Origin: Lachnospiraceae bacterium
GTDB taxonomy: Bacteria; Bacillota; Clostridia; Lachnospirales; Lachnospiraceae
Assembly: GCA_910575005.1 (NCBI GenBank)
Contig: CAJTCL010000024.1
Location: forward strand, 1 to 64,000
Reading direction: 5' to 3'
Length of the DNA: 64,000 nucleotides
Positions within the stretch are counted from its first letter, which is position 1. Each line of letters begins with the position of its first letter. The notes beneath the pieces are model-generated. The model ran no database searches. It was given only the letters and a program-made list of their open reading frames with translations, and was not told the origin of the DNA. The position numbers and the translations under genes were made by a program. This document shows, piece by piece, positions 44,130 to 56,110 of this stretch.

Positions 44130-44181
44130 TCTTTTCACCTCCTGTAAAATTATAAGTGCATCTTTGTATACACGCTAGATC

Positions 44182-44210
44182 ATTATATAAAGATAAAATT
44201 GGTCTGTCAA
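44182..44210 (-). promoter_or_regulatory. str operon promoter
   Basis: Minus strand TTGACA (44205-44210), 17-base spacer, TATAAT (44182-44187), about 53 bases before rpsL. Confidence 0.85.
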
Positions 44211-44379
44211 GGCTTTTTTGTAATTTTTATTACATAAATTTAAAATCTCAACTGTTTACAAACTTACCATCTATAAAATACCAGACTCCTTCTCCCTGTT
44301 GCTGTATATTGGTAAATAACATAGAATTTTTAATATATTTTTTGATATTTATTAATTTTGTCTTGATCTAATCATACTC

Positions 44380-47199
44380 TTATTTCACTTTCTTCCATTG
44401 TGCATACAAAGTTACCACAGCATTATCCTTACGGGCAAGTTTTCTAACAGTTCCTTTATTAGCAACAACCGTTCCCCTGCCATTTTTCTTTGTATTCCAG
44501 CACTTAAATTTATAGCCAGGACGTTTAAATTTATTTACCGGCAGCTTTGTCTTTATTCCACCGCCACATGTCAGCGTTGGCATAGAACCTCTTTTACCGC
44601 CATTTTTATTAAATTTTATCTTATATGTATAAGCGCAGACAGAAACCTTGCGGCCAAACCATATGGTTCCCTCTTTTGTATGACCAATTTTTTTGGCAGA
44701 AAGCGGCGTTACTACAATCGTATTTAATAACGTCTTGGTATCACAGGAAAATGCGTACTCTCCAAATGACTTCACTGTAATTGGAATTTTAATCAATTTT
44801 GCCGCAGAACAATCATTAAATGCCTGGTTAGGAATCTCTTTGAGCTTAGCCTTGGAGAGATCAATAACTTTCAATTTTCTGCATCCCCGAAATGAATACT
44901 CACCCAAATTCGTTAAACTTGAAAAATCCACAGTCCTCAATTCTTTGCATTCATAAAAAGCCGCATAGCCAATTTTTTTAACTTTTGCCAGATTGATGTT
45001 TTTTAGTTTATAGCATTCCCAAAACGCGCACATCTCTACTACTGTCGTATATTTTGGCAATTTTACGCTGCTCAGATTACTGCATTTATCAAAGGCATTG
45101 TCACCAATAGATTTCACCTTTGTCTGAGACAAGTCTAAGGATGCCAATTTTTTACATTCACGAAATGCGCTTTTTCCAATATTTGACAATTCTGTCTGTG
45201 ACAAATTTACGGATGATAAATTTTTACATTCACGAAATGCACTTTCTCCAATATTTGACAATTTTGTCTGTTGTAAGTTTATGGATGTTAATTTTTTACA
45301 CTCCCCAAATGCATATAAATCTATTTTCTGTATGCTTTTAGGTAATTTAATTTTTGTCAACCCACTGCATGAAAAGAAAACTTTATCCGCCACTTCCTGC
45401 AGCTTTGTTTTCGATAAATCCACCGTTTTTAATTTCGGACATTCTCGAAAAGAATACCTCTCAATGGTTTGCAAACTGGGTGGAAACTTAACATCGGTCA
45501 AGCTGCTGCATTTTCCAAAAGCGTCCTCACGAATATTTTCTATTTTTGTATGTGAAAAATCGACTGATTTTATTTTTTTATTTTCAAAAAAGGCATTCGG
45601 ACACACATTATATACTTCAAGCCCTTCAAAACCTGCGGAAATGGTTATCTTTTCAGGGGTTCCTTTCACTCCCAAAACCTGTAAATGCCAGTTTTGATCA
45701 CTCCATACCATATCATAATAATCATAATCTAAATCATGATCCGAATCCATTTGATAATATACGGAATCTGTATTATTTGCTAACAAACCTCCCAGATGAT
45801 ATACCTCATGATTGGTCAAAGCAGCAATCTGTTCTACTGGCAAATCAAAGTACTGATACGAATTATCTTGTTTTACCCACTCCCCTTCCTCTGTAAATTC
45901 ATTCTTAGAACACCATGTACTATCCGCAAAAATCCACCTCTTATTTGTGCTGTCATATGCCACATTATAAGCATGATTATCACCATTTATATACATACAG
46001 GGAATCCCAATTGAAATCAATAATGTCCGCATAAAATTAGCATATCCTCCACATACTGCCCTTTTATTCTCCCATATCAAATGTGGTTCCCAAAATGTAG
46101 GAAAATCATTATTTCCTTGTAAATGATTATTTAAATATCGGTAGTCATAATATATCTCACTGGCAACAAATCCTGTAATTGCCTGGATCTTTTCATATTG
46201 GGTATGGCAGTCCTTTGTAGCATTAACTGCCTCCTGACGCAGTTTTTTGTACTGAGACTCTGTCATTTTTTCCTTAAGCGGATCATTTAAAAAATACTGC
46301 GGATCTGCATAATTATTAATTAAATTCCAGGCCTTTTTTTGTGCATCAATCATCTTTTGACTGGCATAAGCCGCATACCTTAGAATTGCAACTGTATAAA
46401 TGGAAAAATGTTTCGCATCAAAAGTGATAATATCTCCATCTATCGCGGCTCTTTCTGTCAAATATTCTGGGTTTTGTATCTGTACGCTTCTTCCACTGAA
46501 ATCATCTGTCCCCAATTGTGGCATATAAAATAATTCTACACTACGCATTTCATCAGAAAAAACTTCATTTAAACCGTCAATATGTATCGATACTGTGACG
46601 GCATCCCTCTCTTTTGGTTCAAAAATACAGAGTTCTCCCGCCTCGTCTGTATAAGTAATTTTAACATCAACTGCATATAAATGCTCCATCTTAGCCCTTA
46701 AATCATAGTATTTGTCAAACACAGATTGACTGCCTGTCGCTGAACGTAAAATCTCTTGATCAATCATTCCTTGCATTTCTTTTTGGATCTGATCTTCCAA
46801 AGTCCCCAGCATTTCTTCCTTTAACAACATAACTTGTACATTGCAATTATCAGGCACTACCCCCTCTCTTGCCGATAAAACAACTCTCACACCTTCTTGA
46901 GAAAATTCCTGTTCATAGTAAAATATGTTTTCTGCTTCTGAAACTTGTCCTTCTGAGGCAGACACTTGCTGTGACTTTACTATCTTTGAACTTTGTTCTA
47001 GATCTGTGATTATCTTATCCTGATTTGAGAATCCATTCCACTCAGGCAGTTCTGTCTTATTCCTGCCTTGCTCATTCACTGTCAGGTTATTATTTACAGA
47101 AACTTCCATCTTTGCTGCTAATACTTGCTGTGGTATTTGACATACTAACAACACACATGCTAATAAAAATACGATAACCTTCTTTCCGGTTTGCTTCAT
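44380..47199 (-). CDS. Secreted transglutaminase-like, leucine-rich-repeat surface protein
   Basis: 939 residues. Signal peptide 1-29 (VIVFLLACVLLVCQIPQQVLAA). A long N-terminal region of unknown fold is followed by a transglutaminase-type core: Cys in AVCGGYANFMRTLL, His in NGDNHAYNVAYD, Asp in WIFADSTW. Then come about ten BspA/LRR_5-type repeats (FRECKNLSSVNLSQTELSNI and kin, about 540-860) and a C-terminal InlB-type B repeat (YKIKFNKNGGKRGSMP ... TLYAQWKK). No sortase signal is seen. Probably acts on peptide or cell-wall substrates and adheres to surfaces. It lies between rpoC and rpsL, an unusual place for a surface protein. Confidence 0.88.
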   Translation of the reverse strand: MKQTGKKVIVFLLACVLLVCQIPQQVLAAKMEVSVNNNLTVNEQGRNKTELPEWNGFSNQDKIITDLEQSSKIVKSQQVSASEGQVSEAENIFYYEQEFSQEGVRVVLSAREGVVPDNCNVQVMLLKEEMLGTLEDQIQKEMQGMIDQEILRSATGSQSVFDKYYDLRAKMEHLYAVDVKITYTDEAGELCIFEPKERDAVTVSIHIDGLNEVFSDEMRSVELFYMPQLGTDDFSGRSVQIQNPEYLTERAAIDGDIITFDAKHFSIYTVAILRYAAYASQKMIDAQKKAWNLINNYADPQYFLNDPLKEKMTESQYKKLRQEAVNATKDCHTQYEKIQAITGFVASEIYYDYRYLNNHLQGNNDFPTFWEPHLIWENKRAVCGGYANFMRTLLISIGIPCMYINGDNHAYNVAYDSTNKRWIFADSTWCSKNEFTEEGEWVKQDNSYQYFDLPVEQIAALTNHEVYHLGGLLANNTDSVYYQMDSDHDLDYDYYDMVWSDQNWHLQVLGVKGTPEKITISAGFEGLEVYNVCPNAFFENKKIKSVDFSHTKIENIREDAFGKCSSLTDVKFPPSLQTIERYSFRECPKLKTVDLSKTKLQEVADKVFFSCSGLTKIKLPKSIQKIDLYAFGECKKLTSINLQQTKLSNIGESAFRECKNLSSVNLSQTELSNIGKSAFRECKKLASLDLSQTKVKSIGDNAFDKCSNLSSVKLPKYTTVVEMCAFWECYKLKNINLAKVKKIGYAAFYECKELRTVDFSSLTNLGEYSFRGCRKLKVIDLSKAKLKEIPNQAFNDCSAAKLIKIPITVKSFGEYAFSCDTKTLLNTIVVTPLSAKKIGHTKEGTIWFGRKVSVCAYTYKIKFNKNGGKRGSMPTLTCGGGIKTKLPVNKFKRPGYKFKCWNTKKNGRGTVVANKGTVRKLARKDNAVVTLYAQWKKVK

Positions 47200-47751
47200 A
47201 AATACACCTCCTGCTTTGTAAAAACTTTGACATTCTTTGCTGTTAAATTTATTGTAAGTTTATTATAACATATTTTATTATGTGACTTTTTTAATTGCTC
47301 TAATTACAGTTAAACCAGCTTACGGCGGGTCACTTTAGCGACATATTTCATTTTCGTCGCAGTACCCTTGCTTGGCTGGTTTGCTAAGTGCCACTGGCAC
47401 TAATTAAGCAACGACCGAAACGAAATGAAGAAAGACCCTGCGATCATTGTTTTTTATCTTAATTTAGAAATCTGAAAAAATTTCCTATTAGTATAGAAAA
47501 GCTCCATACCCAATCAGGTATGAAGCTTTCTTATCCCATTGTAAAGACTCTCATTTCTATCAGTGATGCGTACAACAAATATATCTTATTAAGGAGGGAA
47601 CTCCGATTGAGATAAAAGTCCCCAGAAGATGCTAGATGTCTAGTGCACATCTGTTTAGCACCAATCGAAGCAAAAAAACAGGGGTGCAGATTTATTTTGT
47701 CAACAAAACTGGCCGCACACCACAGCAATAACATCAATGGCGTTCTTAAAT
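47200..47751. other. Spacer between rpoC and the surface-protein gene
   Basis: 552 bases with no supported gene. It holds the GC-rich block 47310-47450 (shares CGACATATTTC and flanking bases with 58159), the rpoC terminator and a TGCTAGA/TCTAGTGCA palindrome near 47629. Confidence 0.45.
47496..47530 (-). terminator. rpoC terminator
   Basis: GAAAGCTTCATACC pairs with GGTATGGAGCTTTTC on the minus strand, with TTTTCTATAC following; 220 bases after the rpoC stop. Confidence 0.7.
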
Positions 47752-50700
47752 TTATTCCATTACTAATTCTTCTTCTGGCTCTAATTTCAGTTCATCAACT
47801 TTCTGCAAATCTTCGCCTTCCTCTTCCGGCTGATAACTAAAGTCCAACATTTCCTCGTCAAAATAGATATCGTCCATACTACCCACATCCGTGGACAACT
47901 TAATACTATTATAACGTTTCATGCCTGTTCCAGCTGGAATAAGCTTACCGATCAGCACATTTTCCTTCAAACCAATCAGCGGATCAACCTTGCCTTTGAT
48001 CGCTGCTTCCGTCAGTACCTTTGTGGTCTCCTGGAAAGATGCCGCAGACAAGAAGGAATTGGTAGCAAGTGAAGCCTTGGTAATTCCCAGCATGACCTGT
48101 TTACCCTCTGCTGGCTCTTTGCCTTCTTCTTCAAGTCTTTCATTGCTATCTTCATATTCCAAGATATCTATCAATGTACCTGGCAGGAACTCAGAATCTC
48201 CATTATTCTCAATACGGATCTTCTTTAACATTTGACGTACAATCACCTCAATATGCTTATCATTGATCTCCACACCTTGCAGACGATATACACGCTGTAC
48301 CTCTTGAATCATATAATCTTGTACCGCACGAACGCCCTTGATCTTCAGAATATCATGTGGATTCACACTTCCCTCTGTCAGCTCATCGCCGGCTTCTAAT
48401 ACTACGCCGTCCATAATCTTAATCCGAGATCCGTAGGGAATCAAGTAAGCCTTGGTCTCTCCTGTCTCATCATTTGTAACGATAATCTCACGTTTTTTCT
48501 TGGTGTCCTTGATGGTCGCCACACCTGCAAATTCGGTAATAATCGCCAATCCTTTGGGCTTACGTGCCTCAAACAACTCCTCCACACGGGGAAGACCTTG
48601 AGTAATATCGTTTCCAGCAACGCCGCCTGTATGGAAGGTACGCATGGTAAGCTGCGTACCTGGCTCACCGATCGACTGCGCCGCAATAATACCTACTGAT
48701 TCACCAACCTGCACAGCCTGGCCGGTTGCCATATTTGCACCATAACACTTTGCACAAATTCCATTGTGAGAACGACAGGTCAATACGGTACGAATTTTCA
48801 CTTTCGTAAGCGGCTCACCCTTTTCATTGACGCCTTTACTCATAACCAGCGCTGCGCGCTTTGGTGTAATCATATGGTTGGCCTTAACCAAAACATTTCC
48901 TTCTGCATCACAGATCGTATCACAGGAAAATCTTCCAGTAATTCTCTCTTCTAAGCTCTCAATCTCTTCCTTACCATCCATAAATGCTTTTACATACATT
49001 CCAGGTGCCGCTTTCCCTTCGCAGCAATCAATATCACGGATAATCAATTCCTGGGAGACATCCACAAGACGTCTTGTCAGATATCCAGAGTCCGCCGTAC
49101 GAAGCGCCGTATCAGAAAGTCCCTTACGTGCTCCATGAGCCGACATAAAGTACTCCAATACATCCAATCCCTCACGGAAATTAGACTTAATTGGCAGCTC
49201 AATCGTACGCCCTGTCGTATCTGCCATCAATCCACGCATTCCTGCAAGCTGCTTAATCTGCTTATCAGAACCACGGGCTCCAGAATCCGCCATCATATAA
49301 ATATTATTGTATTTATCCAAACCACTGAGAAGCTCATGTGTCAAGATATCATCCGTTTCTTTCCAAGTCTCAACAACTTCTTTATAACGTTCTTCCTCAG
49401 TGATCAAACCACGCTTATAATTTCTGGTAATCTTATCCACAGTATCTTGGGCATGTTTAATCAGCTCTGGTTTCTTTGCTGGCACTGTCATATCAGAAAT
49501 TGATACTGTCATTGCCGCACGGGTGGAATACTTGTAGCCCATAGACTTGATATCGTCCAATACCTCTGCCGTCTTAGTCGCACCATGAATATTGATTACC
49601 TTCTCCAAGATCTGCTTTAATCCCTTTTTGCCTACATGGAAATCAACTTCCAGTTTTAACTGATCTTCCGGCTTGCTCCTGTCCACAAAACCCAAATCCT
49701 GCGGCAAAATCTCATTAAAAATAAAACGTCCCAGAGTAGATTCCACATTTCCTGTAACAACTTCCCCATTTGGCATAGTACGCGTCATACGTGCAGTAAT
49801 CCGAGAATGCAATGTCAGCGCTTCATTCTCATAAGCAAGAATTGCCTCATTCACATTCTTAAAGAATTTACCCTCTCCCAAAGCACCTGGCCTCTCCTGG
49901 GTCAGATAATAAATACCCAGCACCATGTCCTGAGAAGGAACTGCAACTGGTCCTCCATCGGAAGGCTTCAACAGATTGTTCGGGGACAGCAGCAAAAATC
50001 TGCACTCAGACTGTGCCTCCACTGACAATGGCAGATGCACGGCCATCTGGTCGCCGTCAAAATCGGCGTTAAATGCGGTACATACCAACGGATGCAGCTT
50101 GATCGCTTTACCTTCAACCAAAATCGGCTCAAATGCCTGAATACCTAATCTATGCAGTGTGGGAGCACGGTTCAGCATTACAGGATGCTCTTTGATTACC
50201 TCTTCTAGAACGTCCCATACCTCAGACTGCAGACGTTCCACCATTTTCTTGGCACTCTTAATGTTGTGTGCTGTGCCATTGCAGACCAGCTCTTTCATAA
50301 CAAATGGCTTAAACAATTCAATCGCCATTTCCTTGGGCAGACCGCACTGATAGATCTTTAACTCCGGCCCTACCACGATAACGGAACGTCCAGAATAGTC
50401 CACACGTTTACCGAGCAAATTCTGACGGAATCTTCCTGATTTACCCTTTAACATATCAGACAGTGATTTCAGAGCACGGTTTCCTGGCCCTGTAACTGGA
50501 CGCCCACGGCGTCCGTTATCAATCAGGGCATCCACTGCTTCCTGCAGCATTCTCTTTTCATTTCTGACAATGATATCCGGTGCACCCAGCTCAAGCAGTC
50601 TGCGCAGACGGTTGTTGCGGTTGATAATCCGACGGTACAAATCATTGAGGTCAGAAGTTGCAAAACGTCCGCCATCCAACTGCACCATTGGACGCAGATC

Positions 50701-51432
50701 TGGAGGAATGACTGGAATTACATCCATAATCATCCATTCTGGCTTATTCCCTGAACCACGAAAAGCTTCTACCACTTCCAGACGTTTGATAATCCTGGCC
50801 CGTTTCTGTCCTGTGGCATCCCTAAGCGCTGTCTTTAACTCCAAAGCATCTTTTTCCAGATCGATTGCTTCAAGCAATTCTTTGATTGATTCAGCGCCCA
50901 TTCCCACGCGGAAATCACTGCCGAATTTTTCTCTCGCTTCCTGATATTCTGTCTCAGACAACACTTGTTTGTACTGCAGATCACTGTTTCCTTTATCCAA
51001 TACAATATAGGAGGCAAAATACAGTACCTTCTCCAACGTCCTGGGTGAAAGATCTAAGATCAATCCCATACGGCTGGGAATCCCCTTAAAATACCAGATA
51101 TGGGATACTGGAGCTGCAAGCTCAATATGACCCATCCGCTCTCTGCGCACACTCGCTTTGGTAATCTCTACCCCGCAGCGGTCACAGACAACACCTTTGT
51201 AACGAATCTTCTTATACTTACCACAGTGGCATTCCCAATCCTTACTCGGCCCAAAAATCTTCTCACAAAACAGACCGTCTTTCTCCGGCTTCAGAGTTCT
51301 GTAATTGATGGTTTCCGGCTTTTTTACCTCTCCTCTGGACCATTCCCGGATTTTTTCCGGGGACGCCAAACCAATCTTTATCGCATCAAAGGTAATCGGC
51401 TGGTAATTTTCTTTATTCATTGTTTCTGGCAT
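47752..51432 (-). CDS. rpoC: RNA polymerase beta-prime subunit
   Basis: 1226 residues from the ATG at 51432 (GGGAG upstream). N-terminal zinc site [19 protein letters not shown], catalytic NADFDGDQM with three Asp for Mg, bridge helix region [19 protein letters not shown] and the second zinc-site cysteines ([14 protein letters not shown]). The C-terminal acidic end is usual for Firmicutes. Forms core RNA polymerase with RpoB; 23 bases from the rpoB stop. Confidence 0.97.
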   Translation of the reverse strand: MPETMNKENYQPITFDAIKIGLASPEKIREWSRGEVKKPETINYRTLKPEKDGLFCEKIFGPSKDWECHCGKYKKIRYKGVVCDRCGVEITKASVRRERMGHIELAAPVSHIWYFKGIPSRMGLILDLSPRTLEKVLYFASYIVLDKGNSDLQYKQVLSETEYQEAREKFGSDFRVGMGAESIKELLEAIDLEKDALELKTALRDATGQKRARIIKRLEVVEAFRGSGNKPEWMIMDVIPVIPPDLRPMVQLDGGRFATSDLNDLYRRIINRNNRLRRLLELGAPDIIVRNEKRMLQEAVDALIDNGRRGRPVTGPGNRALKSLSDMLKGKSGRFRQNLLGKRVDYSGRSVIVVGPELKIYQCGLPKEMAIELFKPFVMKELVCNGTAHNIKSAKKMVERLQSEVWDVLEEVIKEHPVMLNRAPTLHRLGIQAFEPILVEGKAIKLHPLVCTAFNADFDGDQMAVHLPLSVEAQSECRFLLLSPNNLLKPSDGGPVAVPSQDMVLGIYYLTQERPGALGEGKFFKNVNEAILAYENEALTLHSRITARMTRTMPNGEVVTGNVESTLGRFIFNEILPQDLGFVDRSKPEDQLKLEVDFHVGKKGLKQILEKVINIHGATKTAEVLDDIKSMGYKYSTRAAMTVSISDMTVPAKKPELIKHAQDTVDKITRNYKRGLITEEERYKEVVETWKETDDILTHELLSGLDKYNNIYMMADSGARGSDKQIKQLAGMRGLMADTTGRTIELPIKSNFREGLDVLEYFMSAHGARKGLSDTALRTADSGYLTRRLVDVSQELIIRDIDCCEGKAAPGMYVKAFMDGKEEIESLEERITGRFSCDTICDAEGNVLVKANHMITPKRAALVMSKGVNEKGEPLTKVKIRTVLTCRSHNGICAKCYGANMATGQAVQVGESVGIIAAQSIGEPGTQLTMRTFHTGGVAGNDITQGLPRVEELFEARKPKGLAIITEFAGVATIKDTKKKREIIVTNDETGETKAYLIPYGSRIKIMDGVVLEAGDELTEGSVNPHDILKIKGVRAVQDYMIQEVQRVYRLQGVEINDKHIEVIVRQMLKKIRIENNGDSEFLPGTLIDILEYEDSNERLEEEGKEPAEGKQVMLGITKASLATNSFLSAASFQETTKVLTEAAIKGKVDPLIGLKENVLIGKLIPAGTGMKRYNSIKLSTDVGSMDDIYFDEEMLDFSYQPEEEGEDLQKVDELKLEPEEELVME

Positions 51433-51455
51433 TGTGACTCTCCCTTCTTCCATTC

Positions 51456-54400
51456 TTATTGGAGAACATCCTCGAAGTCGGCGAAATCGTCCTCTAATTC
51501 TAATGCTTCTTCTTCATCATCTTCGATATCAATCAGCTCTTCGCTTTCCTCATTAAACTCCTGCTTGCTAAAGCCCATCTCACCAAAAGATTCTTCCTCC
51601 TCAAAGGCAAAATTCCGGTCTCCTGCAATAATGGAATTCAAATCTGTATTGCCGTACTCGCTGGTTTCCATCAACTCAATTTCTTCCCTGTTTTCATCCA
51701 AAACCTTGACATCCAGTCCCAATGACTGAAGTTCTTTTAAGAGTACCTTAAAGGATTCTGGGATTCCTGGTTTTGGAATATTATCGCCTTTAATGATGGC
51801 TTCATAAGTCTTCACACGTCCAATGACATCATCGGACTTCACGGTCAAAATCTCCTGCAAAGTATAAGACGCACCATATGCTTCCAGCGCCCAAACTTCC
51901 ATCTCTCCAAAACGCTGTCCACCAAACTGTGCCTTACCACCCAACGGCTGCTGTGTAACCAGTGAATAAGGACCCGTGGAACGCGCATGAATCTTATCAT
52001 CTACCAAGTGATGCAGTTTCAGATAATGCATGTGGCCAATCGTTACTGGACTGTCAAAGTATTCTCCAGTCCGGCCGTCGCGCAGTCTTACCTTACCGTC
52101 TCTTGACAGAGGCACACCTTTCCAGACTTCTCTGTGATCACGGTTTTCATAGAGATATTCCAGCACTTCTGGAAGCAGCTCCTCCTTGTACTTTGCTTCA
52201 AATTCTTCCCAAGAGCAATTGACATAATCATTTGCCAAATCCAGAGTGTCCATGATATCATTCTCGTCTGCTCCGTCGAAAACTGGCGTGGCAATGTTAA
52301 ATCCCAGCGCTTTTGCTGCCAAGCTCAAATGGATCTCCAAGACCTGCCCGATATTCATACGAGACGGCACACCCAACGGATTAAGCACAATATCCAATGG
52401 ACGTCCATTGGGCAAAAACGGCATATCCTCCACTGGCAACACACGAGAAACCACACCCTTATTTCCATGACGTCCAGCCATCTTATCTCCAACCGAAATC
52501 TTACGTTTCTGCGCAATGTAAATACGCACCGCCTGATTCACACCTGGAGACAGCTCGTCGCCATTATCCCTGGTAAATACCTTGGCATCCACTACAATAC
52601 CATACTCACCATGTGGAACCTTTAAGGAAGTATCTCTTACTTCCCTTGCTTTCTCACCGAAAATCGCGCGCAAAAGCCGTTCTTCTGCGGTAAGCTCTGT
52701 CTCGCCTTTCGGCGTCACCTTACCCACCAGAATATCTCCGGCACGCACTTCTGCTCCGATACGAATAATACCACGCTCATCCAAATCTTTGAGAGCGTCA
52801 TCTCCGACACCGGGAACATCTCTTGTAATCTCCTCCGGTCCCAGCTTGGTATCACGCGCTTCCGCTTCGTATTCTTCTATATGAACAGAAGTATATACAT
52901 CCTCCTGCACCAATCGCTCACTGAGGAGAACAGCATCTTCATAGTTATAACCTTCCCAGGTCATAAATCCAATCAGCGGATTCTTACCCAGCGCAAGCTC
53001 TCCTTTAGAAGTAGAAGGTCCGTCTGCAATCACCTGTCCCTGCTCTACCTTATCGCCCTTAAATACCATTGGCCTCTGGTTATAACAGTTAGACTGATTA
53101 CTCCTAGAAAATTTAGTCAATTTATAGACATCTCTTCTTCCGTCTTCCGTCTTAATTGTAATTTCATTGGAAATCGAGCGCTCTACCACACCAGAATGCT
53201 TCGCCACCACACACACACCAGAGTCCACTGCAGCCTTGGTCTCCATACCGGTTCCCACAGCCGGAGCCTCTGTGGTCAACAGCGGCACTGCCTGACGCTG
53301 CATATTAGAACCCATCAGCGCACGGTTCGCATCATCATTTTCCAAGAACGGAATCAATGCTGTAGCCACAGAAAATACCATCTTTGGAGACACATCCATA
53401 TAGTCAAACATCGCCTTCTCATATTCCTGTGTCTCTTCACGATAGCGGCCAGATACCGAATTTCTCACAAAATGACCTTCTGCATCCAACGCCTCATTCG
53501 CCTGTGCTACATGGTAATTATCTTCTTCATCCGCTGTCATATAAACAACTTCATCTGTTACTCTTGGATTTTTAGGATCTGACTTATCAATCTTACGATA
53601 AGGAGCTTCCACAAATCCATATTCATTAATCCTTGCATACGTAGCCAAAGAGTTAATCAAACCGATATTTGGACCTTCAGGAGTCTCAATCGGGCACATT
53701 CTACCATAATGGGAATAGTGCACATCACGCACCTCAAATCCGGCACGATCTCTGGACAGACCACCTGGTCCCAGTGCGGATAAACGTCTCTTATGTGTCA
53801 ACTCACCAAGCGGATTATTCTGGTCCATAAACTGAGACAACTGTGAAGAACCAAAAAATTCCTTCACAGCAGCCGTTACAGGCTTGATATTAATGAGGCT
53901 CTGTGGAGAAATACCCTGCAAATCCTGTGTTGTCATTCTCTCACGAACCACACGCTCCATTCTGGAAAGTCCGATGCGGTACTGATTCTGCAAAAGTTCT
54001 CCCACCGCACGGATTCGGCGGTTGCCCAAATGGTCAATATCATCATCATTTCCCAGACCATACTCTAAATGCATATTGTAATTAATGGAAGCTAAGATAT
54101 CTTCCCTGGTAATATGCTTAGGAATTAAATCTGCTGCATTTCTGTGAAGCGCTTCCTTTAAATCTTCTAAATTATCATTTTCTTCTAATATTTTTTCCAG
54201 AACCGGATAATACACTAATTCTGTAATCCCCAGCTTCCTTGCTTCTTCCTGCTCAATATCCACATAATTAGTCACATCCACCATCAAGTTGGATAAGACC
54301 TTAATATTGCGTTCTTCCCCTTGAATCCACACAAAAGGAACCGCTGCATTCTGAATCGTGTCTGCAAGATCGCGGTCTACTGTCTTTCCCTGTTCTGCAA

Positions 54401-55322
54401 TAATCTCACCTGTGGATGCATCCACTACATCCTCTGCGAGAACCTGTCCGTTGATACGGTTCTTCAAGGCCAGCTTCTTGTTAAATTTATATCTTCCCAC
54501 TTTTGCCAGATCATATCGTCTGGGATCAAAGAACATAGCATTGATTAGGCTCTCTGCACTCTCAACCGTCAGCGGCTCGCCTGGGCGGATCTTTTTATAC
54601 AACTCCAGCAAACCTTCCTGATAATTGGTAGCCACATCCTTACCAAAACTTGCAATGATCTTGGGTTCTTCTCCAAATAAATCAATAATCTCCTGGTTGG
54701 TACCAATGCCAAGTGCACGGACTAATACCGTAACTGGAACCTTTCTAGTCCTATCTACACGCACATAAAATACATCATTGGAATCTGTCTCATATTCCAG
54801 CCATGCACCACGGTTCGGAATTACCGTGCAGGAATACAAAGTCTTGCCCACTTTATCGTGTGCAATCCCATAATAGATACCAGGAGAACGAACCAACTGG
54901 CTGACTATGACACGCTCTGCGCCGTTGATGACAAAGGTTCCCGTCTCTGTCATAAGTGGTAAATCGCCCATGAAGATTTCATAATCCTTGACTTCTTCAA
55001 CTGCCTCTTTGTTGTAAAATCTTACTTTTACTTTTAGAGGAGCGGCATAGGTTGCATCTCGTTCCTTACATTCTGCTATTGAATATTTTACATCATCCTC
55101 ACACAATGTAAAACCAACGAATTCCAAACTTAACTGTCCGCTGTAATCTGCGATTGGAGAAATATCGGCAAATACTTCTTTTAACCCTTCACTGATAAAC
55201 CAGTTGTAAGAATTCTTCTGAACCTCGATCAGGTTCGGCATTTCCAATACTTCCTTTTGTCGCGAGTAACTCATACGAACGCTTTTTCCTGCTTTAATCG
55301 GACGTATTCTGTTTTTCTCCAT
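51456..55322 (-). CDS. rpoB: RNA polymerase beta subunit
   Basis: 1288 residues from the ATG at 55322 ([20 protein letters not shown]), with GAGAGGTG upstream; an in-frame ATG at 55430 lies within the promoter and is rejected. Rifampicin region [20 protein letters not shown] then [13 protein letters not shown] is wild type. C-terminal [15 protein letters not shown] clamp and acidic tail. Contains the usual lineage insert region but no unusual fusion. Confidence 0.97.
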   Translation of the reverse strand: MEKNRIRPIKAGKSVRMSYSRQKEVLEMPNLIEVQKNSYNWFISEGLKEVFADISPIADYSGQLSLEFVGFTLCEDDVKYSIAECKERDATYAAPLKVKVRFYNKEAVEEVKDYEIFMGDLPLMTETGTFVINGAERVIVSQLVRSPGIYYGIAHDKVGKTLYSCTVIPNRGAWLEYETDSNDVFYVRVDRTRKVPVTVLVRALGIGTNQEIIDLFGEEPKIIASFGKDVATNYQEGLLELYKKIRPGEPLTVESAESLINAMFFDPRRYDLAKVGRYKFNKKLALKNRINGQVLAEDVVDASTGEIIAEQGKTVDRDLADTIQNAAVPFVWIQGEERNIKVLSNLMVDVTNYVDIEQEEARKLGITELVYYPVLEKILEENDNLEDLKEALHRNAADLIPKHITREDILASINYNMHLEYGLGNDDDIDHLGNRRIRAVGELLQNQYRIGLSRMERVVRERMTTQDLQGISPQSLINIKPVTAAVKEFFGSSQLSQFMDQNNPLGELTHKRRLSALGPGGLSRDRAGFEVRDVHYSHYGRMCPIETPEGPNIGLINSLATYARINEYGFVEAPYRKIDKSDPKNPRVTDEVVYMTADEEDNYHVAQANEALDAEGHFVRNSVSGRYREETQEYEKAMFDYMDVSPKMVFSVATALIPFLENDDANRALMGSNMQRQAVPLLTTEAPAVGTGMETKAAVDSGVCVVAKHSGVVERSISNEITIKTEDGRRDVYKLTKFSRSNQSNCYNQRPMVFKGDKVEQGQVIADGPSTSKGELALGKNPLIGFMTWEGYNYEDAVLLSERLVQEDVYTSVHIEEYEAEARDTKLGPEEITRDVPGVGDDALKDLDERGIIRIGAEVRAGDILVGKVTPKGETELTAEERLLRAIFGEKAREVRDTSLKVPHGEYGIVVDAKVFTRDNGDELSPGVNQAVRIYIAQKRKISVGDKMAGRHGNKGVVSRVLPVEDMPFLPNGRPLDIVLNPLGVPSRMNIGQVLEIHLSLAAKALGFNIATPVFDGADENDIMDTLDLANDYVNCSWEEFEAKYKEELLPEVLEYLYENRDHREVWKGVPLSRDGKVRLRDGRTGEYFDSPVTIGHMHYLKLHHLVDDKIHARSTGPYSLVTQQPLGGKAQFGGQRFGEMEVWALEAYGASYTLQEILTVKSDDVIGRVKTYEAIIKGDNIPKPGIPESFKVLLKELQSLGLDVKVLDENREEIELMETSEYGNTDLNSIIAGDRNFAFEEEESFGEMGFSKQEFNEESEELIDIEDDEEEALELEDDFADFEDVLQ

Positions 55323-55400
55323 TGACGTTTCACCTCTCGTTTTTATAATGATATCTATTTCCTGGCAATAAGTACACGTCACCACAATAGTGCATTCTAT

Positions 55401-55430
55401 ATAATAGCATAACCCCTTACTGCCTGTCAA
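55401..55430 (-). promoter_or_regulatory. rpoB promoter
   Basis: Minus strand TTGACA (55425-55430), 18-base spacer, TATTAT (55401-55406), about 80 bases before the rpoB start. This explains how rpoBC is expressed although it is cut off from rplJL. Confidence 0.75.
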
Positions 55431-55491
55431 GAAAAAATTTCGTAAACTTCAATTAGTAGTCAGCTTTGCTGAATATGACGACTTGTCTTTA

Positions 55492-56022
55492 TCAAGGAAG
55501 CTGGGTTCTTAATCGCGAGCGCATGAATGAAGAGGGAAACATCGGTTCTTCCTCTTCCGTTGGCGTCACTTCCTCTCCATTCAAATATTTGATCCGGCAA
55601 ATTTCCTTGTCCGTATCTCCATCAAAAAATACAGCATAACAAGTAAAATCTGTATCTCGCTCACCTAAATATCTTGTGCCAGTCCCAAAATTAGCATTCC
55701 TGGTAAACTCATAGTAATCCATAATTTCCAGCATATCTTCCTCTGAAAGCTCTCCCAACACATTGATCGTTACAAATGTTGTCTTTGATTTAATCCTGTC
55801 AGTATACTCATCATAATCTCTTGTATAACGTGGCCACCATATATTCTCTTCAAATAATTTTACTGCCCTATGATTCTCCAAAATCTCATTATATTTATCT
55901 TTTATCTGGCATCCGCCAGAAAATAATCCCAGACACAACACTGCCAAAACAATACAAAAATTATTCTGCAGATTTTTTTCACTGATTAAATATTTCTTGA
56001 TATCAAATTTTATTATTTTCAT
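55492..56022 (-). CDS. Hypothetical lipoprotein
   Basis: 176 residues from the ATG at 56022 with AAGGAG. A long basic N-region and hydrophobic core (FCIVLAVLCLGLFSGGC) end in a lipobox Cys. The remainder is acidic with a beta-rich stretch (TTFVTINVLGELSEEDMLEI). It is the third gene after the sigma factor, so it may be part of the same regulon or sensing set. No known family. Confidence 0.65.
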   Translation of the reverse strand: MKIIKFDIKKYLISEKNLQNNFCIVLAVLCLGLFSGGCQIKDKYNEILENHRAVKLFEENIWWPRYTRDYDEYTDRIKSKTTFVTINVLGELSEEDMLEIMDYYEFTRNANFGTGTRYLGERDTDFTCYAVFFDGDTDKEICRIKYLNGEEVTPTEEEEPMFPSSFMRSRLRTQLP

Positions 56023-56110
56023 AACTTTCTCCTTAAATACTATAACAACCAGGGCAGCAATACTGCTGCCCTGGTCCATGTCAACACTTACTGAAAACCT
56101 TGCATATCTC

